Positions 17,406-26,921 of a stretch of 64,000 nucleotides of DNA are shown piece after piece; positions within the stretch are counted from its first letter, which is position 1; every line of letters begins with the position of its first letter. A program made the translations under genes and the position numbers. Under the pieces are notes generated by a model that ran no database searches, was not told where the DNA came from, and was given only the letters and a program-made list of their open reading frames with translations. The stretch comes from Novosphingobium pokkalii (GTDB taxonomy: Bacteria > Pseudomonadota > Alphaproteobacteria > Sphingomonadales > Sphingomonadaceae): NCBI RefSeq assembly GCF_014652855.1, contig NZ_BMZP01000003.1, positions 124,001 to 188,000 on the forward strand, read 5' to 3'.

Positions 17406-18143
17406 TCAATTGCCGATCCGGGCCACTTCCTCAAGCACCCGTTCGGCCCATTCGCGCCGGCAGATCAACAAATCGGGCAGCCACGTACTGGTGTTGTTGT
17501 AGCGCAGCGGCGAACCATCGATTCGCGACACATGCAGCCCCGCGCCGGCCGCTACGGCGACGGGCGCGCAATTGTCCCATTCGTATTGCCCGCCCGAATG
17601 CAGGTAGATTTCCGCCTGGCCGCGCACCACGGCCATGGCCTTGGCCCCGGCGCTGCCCATCGGCAACAGCTCTCCGCCGATGGCCTTGGCCACTTCCACC
17701 GCCTCGTGCGCGGGGCGCGAGCGGCTGACCAGCAGGCGCGGCACCGGGGCCATGGGCGGCAGCGGCTGGGGCGGACCATCACTGTCGAGAACCAAGTCTT
17801 CCCCCGGCAGCGCCACGGCGCCCAGCACCGCCTGGCCATCCACGGCCAGGCCCACATGGACCGCCCAGTCGCTGCGCCCCTCGCCATATTCGCGCGTGCC
17901 GTCGAGCGGATCGATGATCCACACGCGCGACTTGGCAAGGCGCGCGGGCGTATCGGCGGTTTCCTCGCTCAGCACGCCATCGTCCGGCCGGTGCGCCGCC
18001 ACTTCGGCCATCAGGAAAGCGTTGGCCAGGGCATCACCCTGCGCTCCCAACGCTTTACCTTCATGAGTCCCGGCGGCGCGCAAATCCATCAGGATGCGCC
18101 CGGCGCCTGCGGCCAGATGCCGCGCCAGTTCCAGATCGTCCAT
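17406..18143 (-). CDS. cysQ: 3'(2'),5'-bisphosphate nucleotidase
   Basis: A 245-residue inositol-monophosphatase-fold protein. Metal-site motifs are visible: SEETAD, IDPLDGTREY and YEWDNCAP. CysQ hydrolyses 3'-phosphoadenosine 5'-phosphate, the by-product of PAPS-dependent sulfate reduction. It lies 21 bp after cysNC on the same strand, which supports this role over inositol phosphatase. Confidence 0.92.
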   Translation of the reverse strand: MDDLELARHLAAGAGRILMDLRAAGTHEGKALGAQGDALANAFLMAEVAAHRPDDGVLSEETADTPARLAKSRVWIIDPLDGTREYGEGRSDWAVHVGLAVDGQAVLGAVALPGEDLVLDSDGPPQPLPPMAPVPRLLVSRSRPAHEAVEVAKAIGGELLPMGSAGAKAMAVVRGQAEIYLHSGGQYEWDNCAPVAVAAGAGLHVSRIDGSPLRYNNTSTWLPDLLICRREWAERVLEEVARIGN

Positions 18144-18164
18144 CGCCTGCCCCCGCTGGCCGGT

Positions 18165-20090
18165 TCAGATCACCGGCATCCACGCGCCGATCACCCGTTC
18201 GACGATCCGCTCGGCGGCGTCTTCGGGGCTTTCGCGCGTGGTGTCCACCCGGATTTCCGGATTTTCCGGGCGCTCATAGGGGCTGTCGATCCCGGTGAAG
18301 TTCTTGAGCTGGCCGCTCCGCGCCTTCTTGTAGAGGCCCTTCACATCGCGCTTTTCGGCGTCTTCCAGCGGGGTGTCGATGAACACCTCGATGAATTCGC
18401 CCTCGGGCAGCAGGCCGCGCACCAGGTCGCGCTCGGCGCGGAACGGGCTGATGAACGCGGTCAGCACGATCAGCCCGGCATCGGTCATCAGCTTGGCCAC
18501 TTCGCCAACGCGGCGGATGTTCTCGATGCGGTCGGCATCGGTAAAGCCCAGGTCCTTGTTCAACCCGTGGCGCACGTTGTCGCCATCGAGCAGGAACGTG
18601 TGCTTGCCCAGCGCGTGGAGCTTCTTTTCCACCAGGTTGGCAATGGTGGACTTGCCCGAGCCGGACAGCCCGGTGAACCACAGCACGGCCGGCTGCTGCA
18701 TCTTGAGCGAGGCATGGGCCTGGCGCGTCACGTCCAGCGCCTGCCAGTGCACGTTCTGGGCACGGCGCAGGCAGAAGTTGAGCATGCCGGCGCCGACCGT
18801 GGCATTGGTGATCTTGTCGATCAGGATGAACCCGCCCAGCGCGCGGCTCTGCGCATAGGGTTCGTAGACCAGGGCCTTGTCCGTCACCACTTCGGCCACG
18901 CCGATCGCGTTCAGTTCCAGCGTCTTGGCCGCCAGATGCTCCATGGTGTTGACATTGACGACATACTTGGGCGCGCGCACCGTGGCCGAAACCGTCTGCG
19001 TGCCCAGCTTGAGCCAATAGGCGCGGCCCGGCGTCAGCGCCTCGTCGGCCATCCACACCAGCGTGGCGTCAAACTGGTCGGCCGCCTCGGGCGGCGCGTC
19101 GGCCAGCGCGATGACGTCCCCGCGCGAGCAATCGATCTCGTCAGCCAGACACAGCGTCACCGCCTGCCCCGCCTGCGCCTGGTCCAGATCGCCCTCCAGC
19201 GTCACGATCCGCGTGACCGTGCTGGTCTTGCCCGAAGGCAGCACCCGCACGATATCGCCCGGCTTGATGGTGCCGCTGGCGATCAGGCCGGAAAAGCCCC
19301 GGAAATCCAGGTTCGGGCGGTTGACCCACTGCACCGGCATGCGGAATGGCCGGGCGAGATCGTCTGCCCCGCGCACCGGCACGGCTTCGAGATGCGCGAT
19401 CAGCGACGGACCGGTGTACCACGGCGTATTGGCCGAGGGCTGCGTCACATTGTCGCCGGCAAAGCCCGAAATCGGCAGCGCGGTGAAGGCCTCAATACCG
19501 ATGCTGGCGGCAAAGGCGCCGTAATCGGCGACGATCTCGTCAAAGCGAGCCTGGCTGTAATCGACCAGGTCCATCTTGTTGACCGCCAGCACGATGTTGC
19601 GGATGCCCAGCAGGTGGCACAGGTAGGAATGCCGCCGCGTCTGCACCAGCACACCCTTGCGCGCGTCGATCAGGATCACGGCGAGGTCGGCGGTGGAAGC
19701 GCCGGTCACCATGTTGCGGGTATACTGCTCATGGCCGGGGCAATCGGCCACGATGAACTTGCGCTTTTCGGTGTTGAAGAAGCGATAGGCCACATCGATG
19801 GTGATGCCCTGCTCGCGTTCGGCAGCCAGGCCATCGACCAGCAGCGCGAAATCGATCGCTGCCCCTTGCGTGCCCACTTTCTTGCTGTCGCTTTCCAGCG
19901 CGGCAAGCTGATCCTCGAAGATCATCTTGGAATCATAGAGCAGCCGCCCGATCAGCGTGGACTTGCCATCGTCCACCGACCCGCAGGTGATGAAGCGCAG
20001 CATGGTCTTGTGCTGGTGGGTTTCGAGATAGGCGTCGATATCCTGCGCGATCAGGGCATCGGTCTGATAGATGACATCCGGCTGGCTCAT
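18165..20090 (-). CDS. cysNC: Bifunctional sulfate adenylyltransferase GTPase subunit / APS kinase
   Basis: A 641-residue fusion. The N-terminal CysN part (about residues 25-440) is an EF-Tu-like GTPase with [31 protein letters not shown] and NKMDL. The C-terminal CysC part (about 445-640) has the APS kinase P-loop [11 protein letters not shown] and the signature [10 protein letters not shown]. It activates sulfate to APS with CysD, then phosphorylates it to PAPS. The ATG overlaps the cysD stop as TGATG, so the longer open frame starting at 20357 is rejected. cysQ follows. Confidence 0.97.
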   Translation of the reverse strand: MSQPDVIYQTDALIAQDIDAYLETHQHKTMLRFITCGSVDDGKSTLIGRLLYDSKMIFEDQLAALESDSKKVGTQGAAIDFALLVDGLAAEREQGITIDVAYRFFNTEKRKFIVADCPGHEQYTRNMVTGASTADLAVILIDARKGVLVQTRRHSYLCHLLGIRNIVLAVNKMDLVDYSQARFDEIVADYGAFAASIGIEAFTALPISGFAGDNVTQPSANTPWYTGPSLIAHLEAVPVRGADDLARPFRMPVQWVNRPNLDFRGFSGLIASGTIKPGDIVRVLPSGKTSTVTRIVTLEGDLDQAQAGQAVTLCLADEIDCSRGDVIALADAPPEAADQFDATLVWMADEALTPGRAYWLKLGTQTVSATVRAPKYVVNVNTMEHLAAKTLELNAIGVAEVVTDKALVYEPYAQSRALGGFILIDKITNATVGAGMLNFCLRRAQNVHWQALDVTRQAHASLKMQQPAVLWFTGLSGSGKSTIANLVEKKLHALGKHTFLLDGDNVRHGLNKDLGFTDADRIENIRRVGEVAKLMTDAGLIVLTAFISPFRAERDLVRGLLPEGEFIEVFIDTPLEDAEKRDVKGLYKKARSGQLKNFTGIDSPYERPENPEIRVDTTRESPEDAAERIVERVIGAWMPVI

Positions 20091-21007
20091 CAGAAATACC
20101 CCTGCTGCTTCTTCACTTCCATGCCGGCGCCGCCCGCATCCTTGTCGATCACGCGGCCCTGGCGCTCGCTGGTGGTGGTCAGCAGGGTTTCCTGGATCAC
20201 CTCGGGCAGCGTGGCAGCGGTGCTTTCCACCGCCCCGGTCAACGGGAAGCAGCCCAGCGTGCGGAAGCGGATCGAGCGCTCGACGATCTCGGGCCGATAG
20301 CCCAGCACCTGTTCCAGCCGCGCGATGTCGTCGGCCATGAACAGTTGCCCGTCCCATTCATAGGTCGGCCGCTTTTCGGCAAAGTAGAGCGGCACGATCG
20401 GCACGTCGTTGAGGTGGATATATTGCCAGATGTCCAGCTCGGTCCAGTTGCTGATCGGGAACACCCGGATGCTTTCGCCCTTGTTCTTGCGGGCGTTGTA
20501 GAGGTTCCACAGCTCGGGCCGCTGGTTCTTGGGATCCCACCCATGGCTGGCAGTGCGGAACGAGAAGATGCGCTCCTTGGCGCGGCTCTTTTCCTCGTCG
20601 CGCCGCGCGCCGCCAAAAGCCGCATCGAAGCCATACTTGTCGAGCGCCTGCTTGAGGCCCTCGGTCTTCCACATGTCGGTGTGCAGCGCGCCATGGTCGA
20701 ACGGATTGATGCCGCGCGCCTTGGCTTCCGGGTTCTGGTAGACCAGCAGGTCCATGCCGCTTTCGCGCGCCATGCGATCGCGCAGCTCGTACATCGCCTG
20801 GAATTTCCACGTGGTGTCCACGTGCAGCAGCGGGAACGGCGGCGGCGAGGGATAGAACGCCTTGCGCGCCAGGTGCAGCATCACCGCGCTGTCCTTGCCC
20901 ACCGAATAGAGCATGACCGGCGCCTGCGCCTCGGCCACGACTTCGCGCATGATGTGGATCGCCTCGGCTTCAAGGCGCTGGAGATGGGTGAGCGACGGCA
21001 TGTTCAT
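20090..21007 (-). CDS. cysD: Sulfate adenylyltransferase subunit 2
   Basis: A 305-residue PAPS-reductase-fold ATP sulfurylase subunit. The N-terminus has [12 protein letters not shown] and the PP-loop [43 protein letters not shown] and the C-terminal [14 protein letters not shown] are all typical. With CysN it forms APS from ATP and sulfate. It is first in the cysD-cysNC-cysQ operon. A second in-frame ATG two codons downstream (21001) is an alternative start. Confidence 0.97.
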   Translation of the reverse strand: MNMPSLTHLQRLEAEAIHIMREVVAEAQAPVMLYSVGKDSAVMLHLARKAFYPSPPPFPLLHVDTTWKFQAMYELRDRMARESGMDLLVYQNPEAKARGINPFDHGALHTDMWKTEGLKQALDKYGFDAAFGGARRDEEKSRAKERIFSFRTASHGWDPKNQRPELWNLYNARKNKGESIRVFPISNWTELDIWQYIHLNDVPIVPLYFAEKRPTYEWDGQLFMADDIARLEQVLGYRPEIVERSIRFRTLGCFPLTGAVESTAATLPEVIQETLLTTTSERQGRVIDKDAGGAGMEVKKQQGYF

Positions 21008-21100
21008 GGCGCCGCCTTTGGCACAGGCATGGCGGGGAATGACAGGGCGAATTGATTAAGCACCCCCAAGCCAAACTTTGGCAGGCCGCCAAGCCAAAAG

Positions 21101-21193
21101 CTCCCCTCCCGCTTGCGGGAGAGGCTGGGGGAGGGAATGCTCCCGCAAAACCCACACGCCCTCCCCAAACCCCTCCCGCTTGCGGGAGGGGCT
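21101..21193. repeat. Composite palindromic repeat (CTCCCGC/GCGGGAG family), full copy
   Basis: Two hairpins of the form CCCCTCCCGC-TT-GCGGGAGGGG lie at 21101-21124 and 21170-21192. Between them GGGGGAGGG pairs with CCCTCCCC. The block sits between cysD and the downstream end of the CmcJ-like gene and ends at its stop codon. A related partial copy is at 32.05 kb. Confidence 0.7.
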
Positions 21194-21196
21194 TAT

Positions 21197-22123
21197 TCAG
21201 TCGAAATAGGCGATGCAGCGCACTTCGATGCTGCTGCGCGTCTGTGTGTTCGCCAGGCTGGTATCGTGGAACGCGGTGTGCGGGCAGCGCCAGGTGACGC
21301 TTTCGTCGCTGTCGTTGAACTTGAACAATAGCACGTCCTGCGCGTCCATGTTGGCGAAATACCACCAGCGATGCTCGGGGCGATAGCGAAAGATCGTCGC
21401 GGCGATCATGTCCTCCTCGCCGGGCACCGGCGCGGTCAAGGCCTCGCCGACCGGGAATTCGTCGACCACGAACAAGGTGTTGGAGGCGGTTTCCGCTTCT
21501 CCGACGCTGCGCCCGTCACACACCGCCAGCGGCCAATCCTGCGGCCCGGGCGAAAACGTGCGCCACAGGGAAAAGCAGATGGCGCGGGCATAGCCACCGC
21601 GATCGGCAAAGCGCTGTTCGTGCATGCGCCGGGCGGCACGGCGGGCGGTCGGGCGGTTGTAATCGACATGGGCCTCGCCCGCCGGGGGCTGGATGCCGCC
21701 GTTGTGCTGGTAATGGGCCACCTTTTCCCGCGCCCTTGCGGAAAGATCGGCCGAGGTGCGGATCATCCAGCCCTGCGCCGCCACGCGATCGGCGCCGCAC
21801 AACCGCGCCACCAGTGCTTCCACTTCCGCCAGGTAGTGCGCATCCACCGCGGCGCGATCGTGAAAACCCTCGATCGCCGATGCGTGGCGGCCCAGCATGA
21901 AACCATGGGTATCGAGCGTGAAATGGTCGCGCATGGGCATGCCGTCACGCACCACCACCGCATGATCGGTATACGTCCCGGTGTTGATTTCCGCCCCCTG
22001 GCTCACATAGCGGCGGGTGACGAAATCGCCCTCCCCCAGATAGCGGATGATCGCGGGGGCCTGGCGCGCGGCCTCTTCCACGGGGTCGAACAGGTCAAGG
22101 CGGGCCGGCAACACGGTGTCCAT
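21197..22123 (-). CDS. CmcJ/NvfI-like oxidoreductase (putative Fe(II)/2OG-type)
   Basis: A 308-residue protein resembling the CmcJ/AsaB/NvfI family. It has an N-terminal IIRYLGEGDFVTRRYVSQG-type segment and a central AHVDYNRPTARR (H-x-D). CPHTAFHDTS and a terminal RSSIEVRCIAYFD give a possible H-x-D...H facial triad plus an Arg. Family members include cephalosporin 7-alpha-methoxylation protein CmcJ and fungal oxygenases; bacterial homologues are mostly uncharacterised. The start at 22123 (MDTVLP) has GAGAGGATC upstream. It lies 125 bp downstream of the TonB-dependent receptor on the same strand, which may link it to an imported compound. Confidence 0.7.
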   Translation of the reverse strand: MDTVLPARLDLFDPVEEAARQAPAIIRYLGEGDFVTRRYVSQGAEINTGTYTDHAVVVRDGMPMRDHFTLDTHGFMLGRHASAIEGFHDRAAVDAHYLAEVEALVARLCGADRVAAQGWMIRTSADLSARAREKVAHYQHNGGIQPPAGEAHVDYNRPTARRAARRMHEQRFADRGGYARAICFSLWRTFSPGPQDWPLAVCDGRSVGEAETASNTLFVVDEFPVGEALTAPVPGEEDMIAATIFRYRPEHRWWYFANMDAQDVLLFKFNDSDESVTWRCPHTAFHDTSLANTQTRSSIEVRCIAYFD

Positions 22124-22248
22124 CGCAGATCCTCTCGCATCGGGGCGTCTGGCGCGCCCCACTTGTTCGTAGACCTAACGATTGCCGGCATGCGTGTCCA
22201 GCGGCAAGCCCCGGCGCCGAGACGGCAGCGCCGAGGCTCGCCCACCGG

Positions 22249-25020
22249 TCAGAACGCGGCGCTCAGCGTGGCCTGGAACGTGCGGCCCCAACGCACGATC
22301 TGCGGCACCACTTCGCTCGTCGGGCTCACCGTCCGATAATAGCTGATGTCGTCAAAGATGTTGCTCGCCTGCACCGACAAGCGCACGTCGGGACTGAGTG
22401 CGTAGCCGACCGAGGCATCGACGCTATGCGTGGCGCGCTGCGTGTCATTCATCGTCGCACCGCCCCATGTGCCAAAGCGATAGGCCGCCACGAGCGCGCC
22501 GTTGTAGCGATAGGCGAGGTTGGCCGAGACCTTCTTGCCTTCGTAGAACACCGAGGCATTGGCTAGGAATTTGGGCACGCCCTGCATCGCCTGGGTGGCA
22601 TCGGTGCCCGAATCCAGCAGGTGCGCCCAGGAATGCTGGAACGTGACATTGCCCGACACGCCAAAGCCGGAAGCCCATCCCTGCAACTCGGTCAACTGAT
22701 AGCGCCCTGCCAGTTCCAGGCCATAGAGCGCGGCGTTGCCGCCATTCATCGGCTTGCTGATCGAGCTGACCCCGCTGCTGGCGATTTCCTGCGCGCGATA
22801 GCTGGTGCCACGATCATAGAGGTAGTTGCCGATCGCCTTGTAGAACGCCGCGATCGAGCCGCTGAAACCGTGGGATTCGTGTTCGAGGTTGATATCGAAG
22901 TTCCACGATGTGACCGGGCGCAGATCGGGGTTGCCCTGGGTGATGCTGATCGTGCCGTCGCTGTTGAGTTCGGTCTGGGTGCCGCCCGCCAACTGGAAGA
23001 ACGCTGGGCGGGTATAGCTGCGCCAGATCGCGCCGCGCAGGATGCCGCCCTGCCAGGGATGCCAATCGGCGTGGAGGCTGGGCAGCAACATGTCGTAGCG
23101 GGTGCGGCTGGTGCCCCAGCCGGAGGTCTGGCTGGCACTGGCGCCGTCGTCCACGCTCACCGTGTTCCAGAATCGGTTGTCGATCTGGGTGTGCTCAAAG
23201 CGCAGGCCTGGCTGGATCGCCACGCCCCCGGTCTCGATCCGCGCCAGGATATAGGCCGAAGCGACGTTTTCATGCCCCGACATGGTATTGCCGTTGTAAT
23301 CGTCCGAGCTGAGCGTCACGCTCGAAGCCGCCTTGGCGGCCGCATTGGTCAGCGCCTCGCCATCGAAGCGGACGAACGAGTAGGGGTAATACTTATGGTC
23401 GATCGCCGCGATGGTGTTGCGGGCAAACGGGCTGGCGCTGAGCGGCGTGCCGGTGTCGATGAACGACAGGCCGCTATAGTCGCGCGAATAAGTGGCGCGG
23501 CTGCTGCGCACGAACTTGACGCCGGCCTTCAGCGCCTTGAGCACGCCATCGCCCAGCGCCAGTTCCGCATCGAGGCGACCGCCCAGCTTATTGGCCGTGC
23601 TGCGCGACGAGGTATATTCGCCGCTGCCATCGGCTTTCAGGAACAGGCTGCTGTTGTTGAGCCGGGCGAGCTGCGCCGCGCTGAGCGCCGGGATGGGATA
23701 GCCATCGCGATAGGTCACGCTGAACGGGCCGTTCAACTGGTTGGCGGCGCTGGTTTCGAACGAGACTTCGGCATGATCGGGTGCGGCGCTCTTGGCCCAG
23801 CTCCAGAACCCGGCATAGTCCAGCGTCAGCGCCCCGCTCTGGGTCTTGCCGCCCAGCTCGGCGGTGTCGAGCGCGGATTCGGCTGGCGCGGTTTCCACCC
23901 AATAGTGAAAGGCCGCGTCGCTTTCGGCATTCTGATAGAGCCCGTCGGGCCGGATCGTGGGCGACGAATAGTGATCGGCCTGGATGCCCTTTTGATAGAT
24001 GATCTGGCGGATGTTGGATTCAGCCACCGTGCCACGCAGATAGAGCTTGGTGCTGCCCATGTCCCAATCAAGCGACAGCGCGCCGCCAAAGCGGGTCTGG
24101 TGGCCTTCGGTGAACTGCGCGTTGGTGCTGGTCAGCAAGAGGTTGTCTGCCTTGCTGAACCCGGCAGGATTGCTGCCCTGCTCGCCATCGGACACGGCAT
24201 ATTCCCACTGCCCGGCCTGGAAATCGACCATGGTCGAGGCAAAGTAGCGCTTGCCGTAATAGCCGGTGGCATAGATGCCGAACTGGTGATCGGCGCCCAG
24301 ATGCGTGCTGTATTCCGCCTGGGTCATGCCGCTGGCGGCCGGCACGTGGTAATCCAGACCATATTGGCTGACCCCGCCTTGCAGCGTGACGCCGACATGA
24401 CCGTCCTTGAAATTGTCGGCCGTGGGGGTGCGGAAATCGATCGTCCCGCCGATCGCGTCGCCATCCATGTCCGCCGTGGACGTCTTGCTGACGACCACCG
24501 CCGCCAGGCCCACCGGCGGCAGCAGGTCGAGCTGGATCTCGCGCGAATAGGGCATGCCCTGCGCGGCGTTGGCGCCGTTGACCAGGTTGACGTTATAGGA
24601 CCCCGACAGACCGCGGACATAGACGAAGCTCGCCCCGCCGCGCGCCGCGCCATCGAGGCCGCCGTGGTTGCCCGAAGACGGCGTGCCGAAAAAGTCGGTC
24701 GGGGAAACCGAAATCCCCGCCACGCGCGCCAGGGCATCGACCACGCTGACATTGGGCTGGCGCACCAGATCTTCGGGGGCCAGCACGGCGGTGGTGCCGG
24801 CTGCTTCCATCTTCACCGTGCGCGCGGCCTGGCCAGACACCACGATGCTGCGCGTTTCGCCATCGGCATCGGCCGTTTCGGGCGCCGCCGCATCGGCGGG
24901 TGTGCCGGCAGCACGGGCCGCAGGTGCTGCGACCATCGCCAGCAACATGGCCGCGCCGGCCACGCCGCGCAGCAGCGGCGCACGACGAAGCGCGCCGGTA
25001 AGGATCGGCAAATCGGTCAT
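22249..25020 (-). CDS. TonB-dependent outer membrane receptor
   Basis: A 923-residue receptor. A signal peptide (LLAMVAAPAARAAG) is followed by a TonB-box-like segment (RSIVVSG). The plug domain (about 70-210) has NVSVVDALARVAGISV and FVYVRGLSGSYNVNLVNG. A large beta-barrel ends in a terminal Phe (TFQATLSAAF). It imports an unknown ligand across the outer membrane using TonB energy. The start at 25020 (MTDLPIL) is chosen by signal-peptide position; ATG 25107 would give an unlikely leader. It is divergent from the exported EEP-family enzyme and is followed by the CmcJ-like gene. Confidence 0.93.
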   Translation of the reverse strand: MTDLPILTGALRRAPLLRGVAGAAMLLAMVAAPAARAAGTPADAAAPETADADGETRSIVVSGQAARTVKMEAAGTTAVLAPEDLVRQPNVSVVDALARVAGISVSPTDFFGTPSSGNHGGLDGAARGGASFVYVRGLSGSYNVNLVNGANAAQGMPYSREIQLDLLPPVGLAAVVVSKTSTADMDGDAIGGTIDFRTPTADNFKDGHVGVTLQGGVSQYGLDYHVPAASGMTQAEYSTHLGADHQFGIYATGYYGKRYFASTMVDFQAGQWEYAVSDGEQGSNPAGFSKADNLLLTSTNAQFTEGHQTRFGGALSLDWDMGSTKLYLRGTVAESNIRQIIYQKGIQADHYSSPTIRPDGLYQNAESDAAFHYWVETAPAESALDTAELGGKTQSGALTLDYAGFWSWAKSAAPDHAEVSFETSAANQLNGPFSVTYRDGYPIPALSAAQLARLNNSSLFLKADGSGEYTSSRSTANKLGGRLDAELALGDGVLKALKAGVKFVRSSRATYSRDYSGLSFIDTGTPLSASPFARNTIAAIDHKYYPYSFVRFDGEALTNAAAKAASSVTLSSDDYNGNTMSGHENVASAYILARIETGGVAIQPGLRFEHTQIDNRFWNTVSVDDGASASQTSGWGTSRTRYDMLLPSLHADWHPWQGGILRGAIWRSYTRPAFFQLAGGTQTELNSDGTISITQGNPDLRPVTSWNFDINLEHESHGFSGSIAAFYKAIGNYLYDRGTSYRAQEIASSGVSSISKPMNGGNAALYGLELAGRYQLTELQGWASGFGVSGNVTFQHSWAHLLDSGTDATQAMQGVPKFLANASVFYEGKKVSANLAYRYNGALVAAYRFGTWGGATMNDTQRATHSVDASVGYALSPDVRLSVQASNIFDDISYYRTVSPTSEVVPQIVRWGRTFQATLSAAF

Positions 25021-25161
25021 CTGAGGACATCCCTGTTGGTGGAATCGTTGGCGCCGTGAACGGTGCGGTACGAGCCGGCACCTAGGCCCGGCGCGCGACG
25101 ATTCCATGACAGCTCCACATTTTCTGATGGTTTTATTTGCGATTTCCCAAAATCATGCCAA

Positions 25162-25179
25162 TTGTCATCGAAATTTCAT
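25162..25179 (+). promoter_or_regulatory. PHO-box-like direct repeats
   Basis: TTGTCAT-CGAA-ATTTCAT is two 7-mers spaced by 4 bp, the PhoB-box geometry. A further TCAT lies 12 bp upstream. They sit in an AT-rich stretch between divergent TonB-receptor and EEP genes. The site is only 22 bp before the EEP start, which is too close for a normal activator site, so this is tentative. Confidence 0.25.
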
Positions 25180-25201
25180 CAAAAACGCCAAGAGCCCCTG
25201 C

Positions 25202-26113
25202 ATGACCGCCCTTCGCTCGTTCGTCCACCGGCACGCCCTTGGCCTGTGCCTTGCCCTGGCCGCTGTTCCGGCCCTGCCCGCCCAAGCCGCGGTGGCCGTG
25301 CCGCCCCGCTCGGCCGGGGCGCTGCGGGTGATGAGCTTCAATGTGCGCTGGCCGGCGCCGGATGATGGCCTCAACACCTGGCCACAGCGCCAGCCGGTGT
25401 TCCTGGCCACGATCCGCGCCGCCGATCCCGATGTCATCGGCACGCAGGAACTGTTCAAGCGCCAGGGCGATGCCGTGGTACGCCACCTGCCGCACTGGCG
25501 CTGGTTCGGCCCCGATCGCTTTGGCGGCCATGCCAACGAACACATGGGCATTCTCTATCGCACCGATCGCTTGGCGTTGATCCGCCACGGGGTGTTCTGG
25601 CTTTCGCCCACCCCCGCCGTCCCGGGCAGCCTGGGCTGGGGCGCCACGCTGCCGCGCATGGTGCAATGGGCCGTGCTGGAGCGGCGGCTGGGTGCCCGCA
25701 CCCGTTTCCTGATGATCGACACGCACCTGGCCAACCGCGACGTGGAAGACGAAACCGCCCGCGTGGAAAGCGCGCGGCTGATCGCGGCGCGCCTGCCAGC
25801 GCTTGCCGGGCGCCTGCCGGTCGTGCTGACCGCCGATCTCAACGCCACGGCAGGGAGCGCCGCTTATGCCACGCTCACCGCGCATCTGGCCGATAGCCGC
25901 GCGCAAGCCGCGGCTCCACTCGGGCCGGAACCGACATTCCACGATTTCACCGGCACCGGGCAGCAGCGCATCGATTTCATTCTGGAGCGCGGCTGGCAGG
26001 TGCGCGCCTATGCCACGCTGACCACCCACGCCGGGCCACGCTGGCCTTCCGATCATTTCCCCATTCTGGCAGACCTTGTGCCCAGCAAAGGGGAAAGCAC
26101 GCCGCAACCATGA
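25202..26113 (+). CDS. Exported endonuclease/exonuclease/phosphatase family protein
   Basis: A 303-residue protein with a signal peptide (LGLCLALAAVPALPAQAA) and a complete EEP fold. Visible motifs are VMSFNVRW, DVIGTQEL (catalytic Glu), MIDTHLAN, LTADLNA (Asp/Asn), TFHDFTGTGQQRIDFIL and PSDHFPILADL (catalytic SDH). Exported members hydrolyse nucleic acids or phosphate esters; the substrate here is unknown. The start at 25202 gives a proper leader; ATG 25106 would add residues before it. The last codons overlap the DeoR gene (ATGA). It is divergent from the TonB receptor, suggesting coordinated scavenging. Confidence 0.85.
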   Translation: MTALRSFVHRHALGLCLALAAVPALPAQAAVAVPPRSAGALRVMSFNVRWPAPDDGLNTWPQRQPVFLATIRAADPDVIGTQELFKRQGDAVVRHLPHWRWFGPDRFGGHANEHMGILYRTDRLALIRHGVFWLSPTPAVPGSLGWGATLPRMVQWAVLERRLGARTRFLMIDTHLANRDVEDETARVESARLIAARLPALAGRLPVVLTADLNATAGSAAYATLTAHLADSRAQAAAPLGPEPTFHDFTGTGQQRIDFILERGWQVRAYATLTTHAGPRWPSDHFPILADLVPSKGESTPQP

Positions 26114-26871
26114 GCATCAAGCGCCAGGATCGCCAGGACCGCCTGCTCGCCCTCTTGGGCGCGGGCACCACGCTGGCCATCACCGCCCTCGCCCGCGAAC
26201 TGGACGTCTCGGACGAAACGATCCGCCGCGAACTGCGCGATCTGGAGGCGGCCGGCCGGGTGGAGCGGCTGCATGGCGCAGTGCGTCTGGCCCGGCGCGA
26301 GACCGAAGGCCCGCTAGACCGTCGCCTGCACGAGAACGTGGACGTGAAGAAACGCATCGCGGCCGCCGCCGCGCGCTTCGTCACCGATGGCGACATCGTG
26401 TTCATCGACGCCGGCACCACCACGTTCTACATCGCGCAGGAATTGCGCGGGCACAGTGACCTGACGGTGATCACCAATTCCCTGGGCGTGGCCGAGGCGC
26501 TGGGCGGCATCAACGGCAACCGGCTGTTCCTGGCAGGCGGTCAGATGGATTACGAATACCGCGCCTTTTCCGATCGCCAGGCACAGGACTATGTCGCCGG
26601 GTTCACCCCGCATCTGGCGCTGCTTTCGGTTGGCGCGGTGAGCGCGGACCGGGGGCTGATGGATTTTCATGCCGGCGAAGCGACGATGAGCCGCATTGCC
26701 TATGCCACCGCGCAGCGCGTGCTGCTGGCGGCCGATTCCAGCAAGTTCGGCCGCTATGGCCTGATGGCCACGGCCCCTTGCGCCAAGGTCGGCGTGCTGG
26801 TGACCGACCAGCCGCTCGCGCCCGATCTGGCCCAGGCCTTTGCCCATGCCGAGGTGGTGGTAACTGGATAA
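26110..26871 (+). CDS. DeoR/GlpR family transcriptional regulator
   Basis: A 253-residue regulator. The N-terminal HTH (ITALARELDVSDETIRREL) is followed by VERLHGAVRL. The DeoRC sensor domain starts with FVTDGDIVFIDAGTTTFYIA. The family senses phosphorylated sugars or related metabolites. The ATG overlaps the stop of the EEP gene, so the two may be co-transcribed and the regulator may control this locus. Its effector cannot be predicted. Confidence 0.9.
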   Translation: MSIKRQDRQDRLLALLGAGTTLAITALARELDVSDETIRRELRDLEAAGRVERLHGAVRLARRETEGPLDRRLHENVDVKKRIAAAAARFVTDGDIVFIDAGTTTFYIAQELRGHSDLTVITNSLGVAEALGGINGNRLFLAGGQMDYEYRAFSDRQAQDYVAGFTPHLALLSVGAVSADRGLMDFHAGEATMSRIAYATAQRVLLAADSSKFGRYGLMATAPCAKVGVLVTDQPLAPDLAQAFAHAEVVVTG

Positions 26872-26921
26872 GCCCTGCCAAAATGGTTGCGCCGCCCGAT
26901 CGGCGCCCTACCTTGCATGGT

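Noticed and set aside
17352..20300. 982-codon open frame opposite to the cys genes
   Set aside because: Spans three real genes (cysQ, cysNC and the gap) and has no domain; shadow frame.
21101..21193. Possible CRISPR-like repeat
   Set aside because: Only two hairpin units with no regular spacers and no cas genes.
22621..25059. 812-codon open frame opposite to the TonB receptor
   Set aside because: No recognisable protein and no ribosome-binding site; shadow frame.
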